Positions 26,333-35,605 of a stretch of 64,000 nucleotides of DNA are shown piece after piece. The notes beneath the pieces are model-generated. The model searched no databases and was not told the origin of the DNA. It was given only the letters and a program-made list of their open reading frames with translations. Position 1 is the stretch's first letter. Every line of letters begins with the position of its first letter. The stretch lies in the NCBI RefSeq assembly GCF_000730165.1, contig NZ_CP022111.1, positions 1,488,001 to 1,552,000 on the forward strand, read 5' to 3'. This DNA is from Nitrospirillum viridazoti CBAmc. GTDB taxonomy: Bacteria; Pseudomonadota; Alphaproteobacteria; Azospirillales; Azospirillaceae. A program made the translations under genes and the position numbers.

Positions 26333-29300
26333 TCAGATATCCTGGACGTCGATGACGCCGGGGATGGAGCGCAAGGCGGACCGGCTGGCGCTGCTGATCT
26401 GGTAGGCCTGGGGCAGCACCAGTTCCACCTCCAGCCGGTCGATCTCCACCATCAGGTGGATCTTGCCCCGGCCGGCGGGCAGGCGCTTCAGTACCGTCTG
26501 CAAGCCTTCCACCGGCGCCTGGTCCTTCAGCGTCACCCGCAGGCCGGACGCGACCTTGGCGACCTCGTCCTCCAGCAGTTGCACGCCGCTGCCGGTCAGG
26601 CGCAGCTCCTCCCCGTTCTGCTGCACGTCCACCGTCATCAGCACGGCCTTGCCCGGCTCCAGATGCTCGCGCGCCGGGGCCAGCGCCTCGGAGAACAGGG
26701 TCACCTCATACACGCCGGAGGCGTCCGACATGCCGATGAAGGCGAAGCGGTTGCCGCTCTTGGCCGTGCGCTCCTGCCGGGCGACGACGATGCCCGCCAT
26801 GCGGAAGCGGGTGGAGCCGCCGCCGCGCGCCACGATGCCGGGCAGGTCGGCGAAACGCACCACCTTCAGCTTGGCCAAGGGGGCGGCGAACGCGTCCAGC
26901 GGATGGGCCGACAGATAGAAGCCGATGGCCTCGAACTCGTGCCGCAGCTTTTCCAGCGGTTCCCAATCCACCACGCGCGGCAGTTCCGGCGCCTTCAGCG
27001 GGGCGGACGCGCCGAACAGGCTGTTCATGCCGCTCTCGCGCTCGGCCGCCTCGGCCTGGGCGTAGCGCAACATGATTTCGATGGCGGAATGAACCTGGTG
27101 GCGGTTGGGCACCAGGCTGTCGAAGGCGCCGGCGGCGGCCAGGTTTTCCAGCTGGCGCTTGTTGATGACCTTGTTGTCCAGGCGGCGGGCGAAGTCGAAC
27201 AGGTCGCGATAAGGGCCATTGGCGTCCCGCTCCGCCACCACCGCCGCCATGGCCGGCCCGCCCACGCCCTTGACCGCCGCCAGGGCGTAGCGCACGGCGC
27301 GGTCGCCGTTGGGCAGATTCTCCACGCGGAAGATGTCGCCCGAGTGGTTGATGTCCGGTGGCAGCAGCTTGATCTTCAGCCGGTCCAGTTCCTGCCGGAA
27401 CTGGTTCAGCTTGTCGGTGTTGCCCAGATCCAGCGTCATGGACGCGGCCATGAACTCCACCGGGTAGTTGGCCTTGAGATAGGCCGTCTGGTAGGCGACC
27501 AGGGCGTAAGCGGCGGCGTGCGACTTGTTGAAGCCGTAGCCGGCGAACTTGTTCACCTGGTCGAAGATAAGACCCGCCTGTTCCGCGTCCACCCCGCGCG
27601 CCGTGGCGCCGTCGACGAACTTGGAGCGTTCCTTCTCCATCTCCTCCTTGATCTTCTTGCCCATGGCGCGGCGCAGCAGGTCGGCGCCGCCCAGGCTGTA
27701 CCCGGCCAGCACCTGGGCGATCTGCATCACCTGTTCCTGGTACACCATGATCCCGAAGGTCTCCTTCAGGATGGGCTCCAGCGAGGGATGCATGTAGTCG
27801 GGCTCCTCCTGCCCGTCCTTGACCTTGATGTACTTGGGGATGTTGTCCATCGGGCCCGGCCGGTACAGCGAAACCAGCGCGATGATGTCCTCGATGCGGT
27901 TGGGCTTCATGCGGCGCAGCACGTCGCGCATGCCCGAACTTTCCAGCTGGAACACGCCTGACGCCTCGGCCCGGCCCAGCAGCCTGTAGGTCTTTTCGTC
28001 GTAGAGGTCGAGGTTGAGCAGGTCCAGGTCGGGATTGCGCGGCCGGATCAGCTCCACCGCCTTCTGCAGCACGGTCAGGGTCTTCAGGCCCAGGAAGTCG
28101 AACTTCACCAGGCCGGCCAGTTCCACATACTTCATGTTGAACTGGGTGACCGGCATGTCCGACCGGGGATCGCGGTACAGCGGCACCAGTTGGTCCAGCG
28201 GGCGGTCGCCGATCACCACGCCGGCGGCGTGGGTGGAGGCGTGGCGGTACAGGCCTTCCAGCTTCAGCGCCACGCCGATCAGGCGATCCACCGTCTCATC
28301 CTGGCGGCGCATCTCCTGCAACAGCGGCTCGCCGTCCAGCGCCTCCTGCAGGGTGACGGGGTTGGCCGGGTTGTTGGGCACCATCTTGCAGATGCGGTCG
28401 ACCTGGCCGTAGGGCATCTGCAGCACGCGCCCCACGTCGCGCAGCACGGCACGGGCCTGCAGCTTACCGAAGGTGATGATCTGGGCCACGCGGTCGTGGC
28501 CGTATTTGGCCTGGACGTAGCGGATGACCTCGTCACGGCGGTCCTGGCAGAAGTCCACGTCGAAGTCGGGCATGGACACGCGTTCGGGGTTCAGGAAACG
28601 CTCGAACAGCAGACCGAAACGGATGGGGTCCAGGTCGGTGATGAGCAGCGACCAGGCGACCAGCGAGCCGGCGCCCGAGCCGCGGCCCGGCCCCACGGGG
28701 ATGCCGTTGTCCTTGGCCCACTTGATGAAGTCCGACACGATGAGGAAGTAGCCGGGGAACTTCATCCGCTCGATGACGGACAGCTCGTAATCCAGGCGCT
28801 CGCGGTAGCGCTTCTCCGTGTCCGCCTTCTCCTCCTCCCCCATCTCGGGCGTGAAGACATAGCGGTTCAGGCGGAAGGTCAGGCCGTCATGGGCCTGGGC
28901 GCGCAGCTCCTCCGCCTCCGTCCGGCCTTCCACGGTGGGGAAGTTGGGCAGGATGGGGTTGATCTTGCGCGGCATGTAGGCGCAGCGCTGAGCCACCACC
29001 ACCGTGTTGTCCACCGCCTCCGGCAGGTCGGCGAACAGCGCCCGCATCTCCTGGGCACTCTTGAAGTAGTGGTCCGGCGTCAGGCGGCGGCGGTCGTCCT
29101 GCATGATGAAGGCGCCGTCGGCGATGCACAGCAGGGCGTCGTGCGCCTCGTACATGTCGGCGGTGGCGAAGTAGCAGTCGTTGGTGGCGACCAGCGGCAG
29201 GTCGTGGGCGTAGGCCAGATCGACCAGCGCGCCCTCGATGCGCTGCTCCGCCCGGCCGATGGCCGTGTCCTTGTCATGCCGCATCAGCTCGACATAGAGG

Positions 29301-29827
29301 CGCCCCGGGAACAGGCGCTTCAGTTCCAGCAGCAGCTCGGCCGCGGCCGGCGCCTGGCCCTCCAGCAGCAGGCGCCCCACCCCGCCGTGGATGCCGCCGG
29401 TCAGCGCGATCAGGCCATCGCTATGCCCGTCCAGCGCCGCCATGGACACCTGGGGCTCCAGCCCCGGCTCCGTCTCCATGTACGCCTTGCTGATCAGTTC
29501 CATCAGGTTGGCGTAGCCCGTGGCGTTCTGGGCCAGCAGCACCAGCTGGTCGGCGCCGAAGGTGCCGGGGCGCTGCGGCCCGCGCGTGGTGGCGACGGGA
29601 CCCCAGCGGCCGATCCACATCTGGCAGCCGACAATGGGCTGCACGCCCGCGTCCGACGCCGCCATGGCGAATTCCAGGCTGCCGAACAGGTTGCCGGTGT
29701 CCGTCACCGCCACCGCCGGCATGGCGTTCTTGGTGCACAGCTTCACCAGTTCCTTCACCTTGATCGCCCCCTCGGACAGCGAGTAGGCGGAATGGGTGCG
29801 CAGGTGGATGAAGCCGGGATGGGACAT
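26333..29827 (-). CDS. dnaE: DNA polymerase III subunit alpha
   Basis: An 1164-residue DnaE1-type replicative polymerase, the usual length. It begins with the PHP domain (HLRTHSAYSLSEGAIKVKEL), continues with the palm and its catalytic aspartates (MPDFDVDFCQDRRDEVIRYV), the fingers region (ASTHAAGVVIGDRPL, PGPMDNIPKYI), the helix-hairpin-helix region (KSHAAAYALVAYQTAYLKA) and an OB fold near residue 1010 (FRMAGIVVARQERTAKSGN). It copies both strands at the replication fork. Start ATG 29827. It is a single-gene unit downstream of the ahpF terminator. Confidence 0.98.
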   Translation of the reverse strand: MSHPGFIHLRTHSAYSLSEGAIKVKELVKLCTKNAMPAVAVTDTGNLFGSLEFAMAASDAGVQPIVGCQMWIGRWGPVATTRGPQRPGTFGADQLVLLAQNATGYANLMELISKAYMETEPGLEPQVSMAALDGHSDGLIALTGGIHGGVGRLLLEGQAPAAAELLLELKRLFPGRLYVELMRHDKDTAIGRAEQRIEGALVDLAYAHDLPLVATNDCYFATADMYEAHDALLCIADGAFIMQDDRRRLTPDHYFKSAQEMRALFADLPEAVDNTVVVAQRCAYMPRKINPILPNFPTVEGRTEAEELRAQAHDGLTFRLNRYVFTPEMGEEEKADTEKRYRERLDYELSVIERMKFPGYFLIVSDFIKWAKDNGIPVGPGRGSGAGSLVAWSLLITDLDPIRFGLLFERFLNPERVSMPDFDVDFCQDRRDEVIRYVQAKYGHDRVAQIITFGKLQARAVLRDVGRVLQMPYGQVDRICKMVPNNPANPVTLQEALDGEPLLQEMRRQDETVDRLIGVALKLEGLYRHASTHAAGVVIGDRPLDQLVPLYRDPRSDMPVTQFNMKYVELAGLVKFDFLGLKTLTVLQKAVELIRPRNPDLDLLNLDLYDEKTYRLLGRAEASGVFQLESSGMRDVLRRMKPNRIEDIIALVSLYRPGPMDNIPKYIKVKDGQEEPDYMHPSLEPILKETFGIMVYQEQVMQIAQVLAGYSLGGADLLRRAMGKKIKEEMEKERSKFVDGATARGVDAEQAGLIFDQVNKFAGYGFNKSHAAAYALVAYQTAYLKANYPVEFMAASMTLDLGNTDKLNQFRQELDRLKIKLLPPDINHSGDIFRVENLPNGDRAVRYALAAVKGVGGPAMAAVVAERDANGPYRDLFDFARRLDNKVINKRQLENLAAAGAFDSLVPNRHQVHSAIEIMLRYAQAEAAERESGMNSLFGASAPLKAPELPRVVDWEPLEKLRHEFEAIGFYLSAHPLDAFAAPLAKLKVVRFADLPGIVARGGGSTRFRMAGIVVARQERTAKSGNRFAFIGMSDASGVYEVTLFSEALAPAREHLEPGKAVLMTVDVQQNGEELRLTGSGVQLLEDEVAKVASGLRVTLKDQAPVEGLQTVLKRLPAGRGKIHLMVEIDRLEVELVLPQAYQISSASRSALRSIPGVIDVQDI

Positions 29828-29929
29828 GGGGGCGGAACGGTCCGGGACAGGGGCGGGATAGGCAGTTTACGAAGGCCGCGAAGGCCGCGTCACCTGTCCT
29901 CTCGGCAACCCCGATTCCCCCAATGAAAA

Positions 29930-29980
29930 CGCCCACCTGGAGAGGGCGCCGGACGGGTCCGGCACCACCCCAGGTGGGCG
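29930..29980 (-). terminator. strong intrinsic terminator of ahpF
   Basis: An 11-bp perfect stem (CGCCCACCTGG 29930-29940 with CCAGGTGGGCG 29970-29980) encloses a second hairpin (GCCGGA/TCCGGC, 29948-29963). Read on the minus strand the stem is followed by TTTTC, as expected for termination of the ahpF transcript. Confidence 0.8.
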
Positions 29981-30002
29981 CTGTACTCTACGCTGTCGCG
30001 AC

Positions 30003-31565
30003 TCAGGCGGCCTGGACCGAGGAGCGGATCAGGTGGTCGAAGGCGCCCAGGGAGGCCTTGGCCCCCTCGCCCATGGCGATGATGATCTGCTTGTAGGGCA
30101 CCGTGGTGACGTCGCCGGCGGCGAAGATGCCGGGGACGGAGGTTTCACCATGGTGGCCGACGATCACCTCGCCGCGCTGGGTCAGTTCCACCGTGCCGCG
30201 CAGCCAGTCCGTATTGGGCAGCAGGCCGATCTGCACGAAGATGCCCTCCAGCGCCAAGCGGTGCGTCTCGCCCGTGGTGCGGTCCTTGTAGACCAGGCCG
30301 TTCACCTTGTTGCCGTCGCCCGTGACCTCGGTGGTCTGGGCCTGGGTCAGGATGGTGACGTTGGCCAGGCTTTTCAGCTTGGTCACCAGCACCGCGTCGG
30401 CGCGCAGCTGGCTGTCGAACTCCAGCAGCGTGACATGGGCGACGATGCCGGCCAGATCGATGGCCGCCTCGACGCCGGAGTTGCCGCCGCCGATCACCGC
30501 CACGCGCTTGCCCTTGAACAGGGGGCCGTCGCAGTGCGGGCAGAAGGCAACGCCCTTTGTCTTGTACTGTTCCTCGCCCGGCACCTTCATCTCGCGCCAC
30601 CGTGCGCCGGTGGCCAGGATCAGGGCCTTGGCCTTCAGCTTGGCGCCGCTTTCCAGCGTCACTTCGTGCAGGCCGTCGACCGTGGCCAGGGCCTTGGCGC
30701 GCTGCTGGTTCATGATGTCCACCTCATAGGTGCGGACATGCTCTTCCAAGCTGCGGACCAGCTTCGGCCCTTCCGTCGCGGTGACGGAGATGAAGTTCTC
30801 GATGCCCAGCGTGTCCATGACCTGGCCGCCGAAGCGCTCGGCCACGATGCCGGTGCGGATGCCCTTGCGGGCGGCATAGATGGCGGCCGCGGCACCGGCG
30901 GGGCCACCGCCCACCACCAGCACGTCGAAGGGGTCCTTGGCGTCGATCTTGGCGGCCTCGCGGGCGACGGAGCTGGTGTCCAGCTTCGCCAGGATCTCCT
31001 CCAGCTCCATGCGGCCCTGGCCGAAGGGCTCGCCGTTCAGGAAGATGGCCGGCACGCCCATGATCTGGCGCCGGGTCACCTCATCCTGGAAGACGCCACC
31101 ATCGATCATCTCATGGCGGATGCGGGGGTTCAGCACCGCCATCAGGTTCAGGGCCTGCACCACGTCCGGGCAGTTGTGGCAGGTCAGCGAGATGAAGGTC
31201 TCGAAGTGGTAATCGCCCTCGATGGCCTTGATCTGCGCGATGACCTCGTCGCTGACCTTGGGCGGATAGCCGCCGGCCTGCAGCAGCGCCAGCACCAGCG
31301 AGGTGAACTCGTGGCCCATGGGCAGGCCGCTGAAGCGGATGCCGATGTCGCCGGCCGGGCGATTGACGGTGAAGGACGGGCGGCGGCCGGCGCCATCCAC
31401 GTTCTCGTTGATGTTCACCAGGGTGGAGGCTTCGGCGATGTCGGCCAGCAGCTCCATCATCTGGCGGGAGGTGGCGCTATCGTCCGGGTAAGCAACAATC
31501 TCGATCGGCTGCTTCACCCGTTCCAGATAGGCCTTCAATTGGGTCTTGAGATTGGCGTCCAACAT
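30003..31565 (-). CDS. ahpF: alkyl hydroperoxide reductase subunit F
   Basis: A 520-residue NADH-dependent flavoprotein that reduces AhpC disulfide. The N-terminal tandem thioredoxin-fold domain carries the CHNC dithiol (Cys129, Cys132). The C-terminal thioredoxin-reductase part has [17 protein letters not shown] for FAD, the redox motif FCPHCDGP, the NADH site [15 protein letters not shown] and the closing [12 protein letters not shown] 31565. It lies 270 bases after ahpC on the same strand, separated by an 11-bp hairpin, so both probably share a transcript with ahpF at lower level. Confidence 0.96.
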   Translation of the reverse strand: MLDANLKTQLKAYLERVKQPIEIVAYPDDSATSRQMMELLADIAEASTLVNINENVDGAGRRPSFTVNRPAGDIGIRFSGLPMGHEFTSLVLALLQAGGYPPKVSDEVIAQIKAIEGDYHFETFISLTCHNCPDVVQALNLMAVLNPRIRHEMIDGGVFQDEVTRRQIMGVPAIFLNGEPFGQGRMELEEILAKLDTSSVAREAAKIDAKDPFDVLVVGGGPAGAAAAIYAARKGIRTGIVAERFGGQVMDTLGIENFISVTATEGPKLVRSLEEHVRTYEVDIMNQQRAKALATVDGLHEVTLESGAKLKAKALILATGARWREMKVPGEEQYKTKGVAFCPHCDGPLFKGKRVAVIGGGNSGVEAAIDLAGIVAHVTLLEFDSQLRADAVLVTKLKSLANVTILTQAQTTEVTGDGNKVNGLVYKDRTTGETHRLALEGIFVQIGLLPNTDWLRGTVELTQRGEVIVGHHGETSVPGIFAAGDVTTVPYKQIIIAMGEGAKASLGAFDHLIRSSVQAA

Positions 31566-31790
31566 CGGGGCGGGCTTTCTGGCGGAGATTGGGGGAAAGG
31601 GCGGGCAAAGAGGGAGCGGTCACCGGCGCCAGGAAAGGCGGCCAGATGGGCATTTTGAAACGTAATGTCACAGGCGGACTGTTCAAGCGGGCGCGCCACC
31701 GATGACGTCGCGGCGGCATCGCGGCCCGGACCTAAGCCTCCGAGGGCGCTAGGCCGGGAGGCATCCGGGGACCCGAAGGCCCCCGGACAG

Positions 31791-31816
31791 GGACCGGGAC
31801 GTCGCCGTCCCGGTCC
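31791..31816 (-). terminator. hairpin between ahpC and ahpF
   Basis: GGACCGGGACG (31791-31801) pairs perfectly with CGTCCCGGTCC (31806-31816) around a 4-base loop, 20 bases past the ahpC stop. No U-tract follows, so it may attenuate transcription or stabilise the ahpC message rather than fully terminate. Confidence 0.55.
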
Positions 31817-31835
31817 GGCATCAACCAACGAGGGA

Positions 31836-32399
31836 TCAGATCTTGCCGACCAGATCCAGCGACGGCTTCAGGGTCTCGGCACCCTCGGTCCACTTGGCCG
31901 GGCACACTTCGCCGGGGTGGGCGGCGACGTACTGGGCGGCCTTCACCTTGCGCAGCAGCTCACCCGCGTCACGGCCAATGCCGTTGTCGTGGATTTCGCA
32001 CAGCTTGATCTGGCCTTCGGGGTTGATCACAAAGGTGCCGCGCAGGGCCAAGCCCTCTTCCTCGATCAGGACGTCGAAGTTGCGGGCCAGCACGGCGGTC
32101 GGGTCGCCGACCAGCGGGTACCCCACCTTGGAGATGGTGTCAGAGGTGTCGTGCCAGGCCTTGTGAGCGAAGTGGGTGTCGGTCGACACGCCGTAGATCT
32201 CCACGCCCAGCTTCTGGAACTCGGCGTAGTTGTCAGCCAGGTCGCCCAGCTCGGTCGGGCACACGAAGGTGAAGTCGGCCGGGTAGAACACCACCACGGA
32301 CCACTTGCCCTTCAGGTCGGCTTCGGTCACGGGCACGAACTTGCCGTTGTGGTAAGCGGTCGCCTTGAAGGGCTTCACTTCGGTATTGATGAGAGACAT
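31836..32399 (-). CDS. ahpC: alkyl hydroperoxide reductase subunit C (peroxiredoxin)
   Basis: A 187-residue typical 2-Cys peroxiredoxin that reduces hydrogen peroxide and organic peroxides. The peroxidatic Cys47 is in DFTFVCPTE and the resolving Cys166 in [11 protein letters not shown] 32399 has AAGGA upstream. An earlier in-frame start would add 38 unrelated residues. The leader contains a palindrome overlapping a TATAAT-like box, suggesting peroxide- or iron-responsive control. Partner reductase AhpF is encoded downstream. Confidence 0.97.
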   Translation of the reverse strand: MSLINTEVKPFKATAYHNGKFVPVTEADLKGKWSVVVFYPADFTFVCPTELGDLADNYAEFQKLGVEIYGVSTDTHFAHKAWHDTSDTISKVGYPLVGDPTAVLARNFDVLIEEEGLALRGTFVINPEGQIKLCEIHDNGIGRDAGELLRKVKAAQYVAAHPGEVCPAKWTEGAETLKPSLDLVGKI

Positions 32400-32527
32400 C
32401 GTTAATTCCTTGGCTGTTGAATTAATGAATCGCGGTTGGTTTCGGCGGGGCGCCCCGGCCGCGACCCCCATCCGGGACCCTGCGGCGTTCGCCCTTCCGA
32501 CGAACAGGACCATACCGGCATCTTAGA

Positions 32528-32542
32528 ATAATTCCAATTATA
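32528..32542 (-). promoter_or_regulatory. palindrome overlapping the probable ahpC promoter
   Basis: A perfect 14-bp inverted repeat ATAATTCCAATTAT (32528-32541) overlaps a minus-strand TATAAT (32537-32542) about 140 bases before ahpC. No good -35 hexamer is present, as is common at activator-dependent promoters. It sits in an AT-rich patch that stands out in the 32400-32721 gap; nothing else is seen in that gap. Confidence 0.5.
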
Positions 32543-32721
32543 AAAATTGAGAGCCGTTTGCAGTCGCAGCATGCCAGCGTCGCGATGCGCGACGGGCCCC
32601 ACCCCTTGGCATGGCGCCGGGCGGGGCGATTGGGCGGGGTGATGGTCCCGGACCAACCGGTGCGGGCCGGCCGGGTCCCACCTTATAAGCAGCGGCGGTG
32701 AAGCGCCACCCGCTAAGCCCC

Positions 32722-33240
32722 TCATCCCTGGGGGATGGTCAAGCCCTCGCCCCTGCAGGCGGCGACGAAGTCATTCAACACCTTGCCTATCACCTGCGGC
32801 ACCATGGCCTTGGACTTGGCCATGGTCTGCTGCATGACCTTTGGCATCTGGGTGATCAGCTTGGCGCCGGCCGGCGTGTCATAGAACGCCAGCACCTGCT
32901 CCAGCTCCGCTTCCGTGAACAGCTCCGCATAGGTCGTGGCGATGGCGTCGGTCATGGGGGCCAGGGCCGTTTTGAAATCCGGCAGCAACCGCTTGTCGAC
33001 CAGGCCCTGCACGTCGGCCTCCCGACCCGGGTTGGCGATCTTCAGCTTCTGCACCAGGGGATCGATGGCCACAGGCAGTATCTGCTGCATCAGGTCGCCG
33101 GTGTGCGTCTTCTCTATCAGCTTGTGCGCCAGCTCCAGCGATTTCGGCGACGGTGTTCCGGCATTCTGGGCGAAGGCCGGAACGGCGACCATGACCCACG
33201 CGCCGATCAAGCCGGCGGCAATTCCCTTCAACAAGCGCAT
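32722..33240 (-). CDS. secreted DUF2059 protein, paralogue 1
   Basis: A 172-residue periplasmic protein with a signal peptide (MRLLKGIAAGLIGAWVMVAVPAFAQ) and a DUF2059 domain (LFTEAELEQVLAFYDTPAGAKLITQMPKVM). Function unknown. ATG 33240 has GGAAGGGG upstream; a longer frame to 33366 has no signal. A second DUF2059 gene lies 122 bases upstream on the same strand, so this is a tandem pair. Confidence 0.8.
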   Translation of the reverse strand: MRLLKGIAAGLIGAWVMVAVPAFAQNAGTPSPKSLELAHKLIEKTHTGDLMQQILPVAIDPLVQKLKIANPGREADVQGLVDKRLLPDFKTALAPMTDAIATTYAELFTEAELEQVLAFYDTPAGAKLITQMPKVMQQTMAKSKAMVPQVIGKVLNDFVAACRGEGLTIPQG

Positions 33241-33362
33241 TCCCCTTCCAGTAAGGCCGAATTCGGCGCCGCCAGCGTAACCCGTCACCCGGTCGGGCGC
33301 GACAGCGAACCGCCACTTATGGCTGAATGTCGCAGGGAAGATTACATCGGTAGGACGACCCT

Positions 33363-33881
33363 TCACCCCTGGGGCACGACCAGGCCCTTGCCCTTGCAGG
33401 CGGTGACGAAGTTTCCCAGCACGGGACCCAGGGCCTGGGGCAGGACGGCCTGCGCCCGGGCCCGGCCCCGCTGCTGCACGCCCGGCATCTCCTTCAGCAT
33501 CTTGGCCCCCGCCGGCGAGTCGTAGAAGGCCAGGATGGCCGAAAGCTCCGCCTCGGTGAAGCGCGCGGCGTAGGCCTGGGCATAACCGTCGATGACTGGC
33601 GCCATGGCCTTGCGGAAATCCGGCAGCAGCGTGCGCTCGAACAGGGCGTCGACATCGGCCTCGCGCCCCGGGTTGGCGGCCTTCAGGTTGAAGGTCAGCG
33701 GCTGGACGGTGGCGCCCAGGACCTGCTGCATCAGGTCGTCGGCGTTGACCCTGTCCGCCAGCGCCCGGGCCAGTTCCAGGGCCTTCGGTGTGGGCACCGC
33801 CACCTGGGCCAAGGCTGGCGCCGCCACCATCATGACCACCAGGTACAGCCCAGCCACGCGGGCGGCGATTCTCTTGCGCAT
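33363..33881 (-). CDS. secreted DUF2059 protein, paralogue 2
   Basis: A 172-residue protein with a signal peptide (MRKRIAARVAGLYLVVMMVAAPALAQ) and a DUF2059 domain (RFTEAELSAILAFYDSPAGAKMLKEMP). It aligns with its neighbour throughout, including KAANPGREADVDALFERTLLPDF versus KIANPGREADVQGLVDKRLLPDF and the C-terminal VVPQG/TIPQG. ATG 33881 follows GGGAGGAACGGG; a start at 33911 would add ten residues. Function unknown. Confidence 0.8.
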   Translation of the reverse strand: MRKRIAARVAGLYLVVMMVAAPALAQVAVPTPKALELARALADRVNADDLMQQVLGATVQPLTFNLKAANPGREADVDALFERTLLPDFRKAMAPVIDGYAQAYAARFTEAELSAILAFYDSPAGAKMLKEMPGVQQRGRARAQAVLPQALGPVLGNFVTACKGKGLVVPQG

Positions 33882-33998
33882 TCCCGTTCCTCCCGTCATG
33901 GCCCCTGTCATAGCTACGGGGCCTTATGTCAGGTGACCTTAGCGCCAGGGGTGCGGGATTCGGAAGATGGGGGGCGGCCCTCTACGCCTAAATGCCAA

Positions 33999-34030
33999 AC
34001 GCCGCCGCCCGGCATCCCGGACGGCGGCGT
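33999..34030 (-). terminator. terminator downstream of the sulfate-binding protein gene
   Basis: ACGCCGCCG (33999-34007) pairs with CGGCGGCGT (34022-34030) around a loop that can itself pair. On the minus strand it is followed by TTTGGCATTT. It lies 31 bases past the stop. Confidence 0.6.
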
Positions 34031-34060
34031 CGCTGATCGGTACGGCGATGGCGCGCCGGC

Positions 34061-35068
34061 TCAGCCCGGCTGGTACAGCTGGTCGAAGGTGCCGCCATCG
34101 GCGAAGTGGGTCTTGTGGGCGTCGTGCCAGCCGCCGAACGTGGTGATGTCGAACAGCTCCACCTTGGCGAACTTGTTCACCACCTCCTGCAGCACCACCG
34201 GGTCGCGCGGACGGTAGAAGTGCTTGGTGGCCAGGATCTGGGCCGGCTGGGTGTACAGCGTCTGCAGGTAGGCCTCCGCCACCCGGCGGGTGCCGTGGCG
34301 GTCCACCACCTTGTCCACCACCGCCACCGGCGGCTCCGCCAGGACGGAGACGGACGGGGTCACCAGCTCGAACTCGCCCGGGCCCAGTTCCTGGATGGCC
34401 AGGTAGGCCTCGTTCTCCCAGGCGAGCAGCACATCGCCCAGGCCGCGCTGCACGAAGGTGGTGGTGGCGCCACGCGCGCCGGTGTCCAGCACCGGCACCT
34501 TCTTGAACAGCGCCTTGATGAAGTCGCGGGCCGCCGCGTCGCCGCCCTTGGCGCGGGCGTAGCCCCAGGCCGCCAGGTAGTTCCAGCGGGCGCCGCCGGA
34601 TGTCTTGGGATTGGGGGTGATGACCTCCACCCCCGGCTTCAGCAGGTCCGGCCAGTCCTTGATGCCCTTGGGGTTGCCCTTGCGCACCAGGAACACGATG
34701 GTGCTGGTGTAGGGTGTGGAATTGAAGGGCAGGCGCTTCTGCCAATCCTTATTGATCAGGCCGCCATTCTCGACGATAGCGTCGATATCGTAGGCCAGCG
34801 CCAGCGTGACCACGTCGGCCTCCAGCCCGTCGATGACGGCGCGGGCCTGCTTGCCCGACCCGCCGTGCGAGGTGTTGACGCTGACCTGATCGCCGCCCGA
34901 GGCCTTGGCCCATTCCTTGGCGAACAGGTCGCCGTATTCCTTGTAGAATTCGCGCGTCGGGTCATAGGAGACGTTCAGCAGCTGCGAGGCGGAGCGCGCA
35001 CGCACCGACCCCAGCATGGCCACGCCGGCGGCACCCGCCATGGCGGTCAACAGTGTTCTGCGATGCAT
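34061..35068 (-). CDS. periplasmic sulfate-binding protein
   Basis: A 335-residue sulfate/thiosulfate ABC transporter substrate-binding protein (Sbp/CysP type). An RR-containing signal ([21 protein letters not shown]) is followed by [36 protein letters not shown] and [18 protein letters not shown], which line the sulfate site in this family. ATG 35068 follows GAGGGGG. The permease and ATPase genes (cysT, cysW, cysA) are not adjacent, so the protein must work with a transporter encoded elsewhere. It is divergent from the cysG-cysH assimilation operon, so shared control is likely. Confidence 0.92.
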   Translation of the reverse strand: MHRRTLLTAMAGAAGVAMLGSVRARSASQLLNVSYDPTREFYKEYGDLFAKEWAKASGGDQVSVNTSHGGSGKQARAVIDGLEADVVTLALAYDIDAIVENGGLINKDWQKRLPFNSTPYTSTIVFLVRKGNPKGIKDWPDLLKPGVEVITPNPKTSGGARWNYLAAWGYARAKGGDAAARDFIKALFKKVPVLDTGARGATTTFVQRGLGDVLLAWENEAYLAIQELGPGEFELVTPSVSVLAEPPVAVVDKVVDRHGTRRVAEAYLQTLYTQPAQILATKHFYRPRDPVVLQEVVNKFAKVELFDITTFGGWHDAHKTHFADGGTFDQLYQPG

Positions 35069-35190
35069 CGGATTCCCCCTCGGTAGTGCGAGCCCCGGCC
35101 CGGAATCTGATGTCCTGACCCCGGAGCCCCGGCGGAGGAAGACGCCGCCCTGCGACAGGACATCGCACCCCACCCGCGCTGTTGACGCCC

Positions 35191-35219
35191 ATGACAAACG
35201 ACACCGCAATCTGTGTCAA
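35191..35219 (-). promoter_or_regulatory. candidate sigma-70 promoter of the sulfate-binding protein gene
   Basis: On the minus strand TTGACA (35214-35219) and TGTCAT (35191-35196) are separated by 17 bases, about 120 bases before the start codon. Confidence 0.45.
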
Positions 35220-35229
35220 CCGAAACATT

Positions 35230-35252
35230 AATAACAAATAATTGATGTTATT
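35230..35252. promoter_or_regulatory. AT-rich inverted repeat upstream of sulfate gene promoter
   Basis: AATAAC (35230-35235) and GTTATT (35247-35252) form an inverted repeat with an 11-base gap, a T-N11-A type arrangement typical of LysR-family sites. CysB or Cbl binding is a guess from the sulfur context. The whole gap (35069-35605) has no gene. Confidence 0.4.
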
Positions 35253-35451
35253 ATGAGTCGTCCAGATTCCCTGGTGCCCGATTGCGCCGCCAAGCCAAGG
35301 CTTTGCCTGGATCCGCCACAATTAACCAAAATGCCGATGTGGAATTGGAAGCGGATCACACCATGTCGGCGCATGGCAGTGTTGCGGCCCCCCATCCGTT
35401 CCCCGCGTCGTCACCGTCGCCCTTCCCGCAATTTTGTCACAGAAGCTTGAA

Positions 35452-35466
35452 GGAAAATGGTTTTCC
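35452..35466. promoter_or_regulatory. palindrome in the sulfur divergent region
   Basis: GGAAAA-TGG-TTTTCC, 140 bases before cysG. Two further palindromes mark this region: the AT-rich repeat at 35230-35252 and GGAATATTCC at 35591-35600, which overlaps the cysG ribosome-binding site. Confidence 0.4.
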
Positions 35467-35590
35467 ATAACCCGAGGCCATCGCCCCAGCCGTGGTGCCG
35501 GGCCTGGGACTATCCGGATGCCAGAACGCTAGAACCTCGACAAACATGCCGTTTACGAACACATTATGAGAGAACGTTGACGCTTTCACA

Positions 35591-35600
35591 GGAATATTCC
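35591..35600. promoter_or_regulatory. 10-bp palindrome overlapping the cysG ribosome-binding site
   Basis: GGAATATTCC is a perfect palindrome ending 5 bases before ATG 35606. It contains the best candidate ribosome-binding sequence (AGGAA), so a protein bound here, or an RNA stem, could limit cysG translation or transcription. Confidence 0.35.
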
Positions 35601-35605
35601 GTACA

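Noticed and set aside
28190-29926. 578-codon plus-strand frame over dnaE
   Set aside because: Antisense shadow of the polymerase gene.
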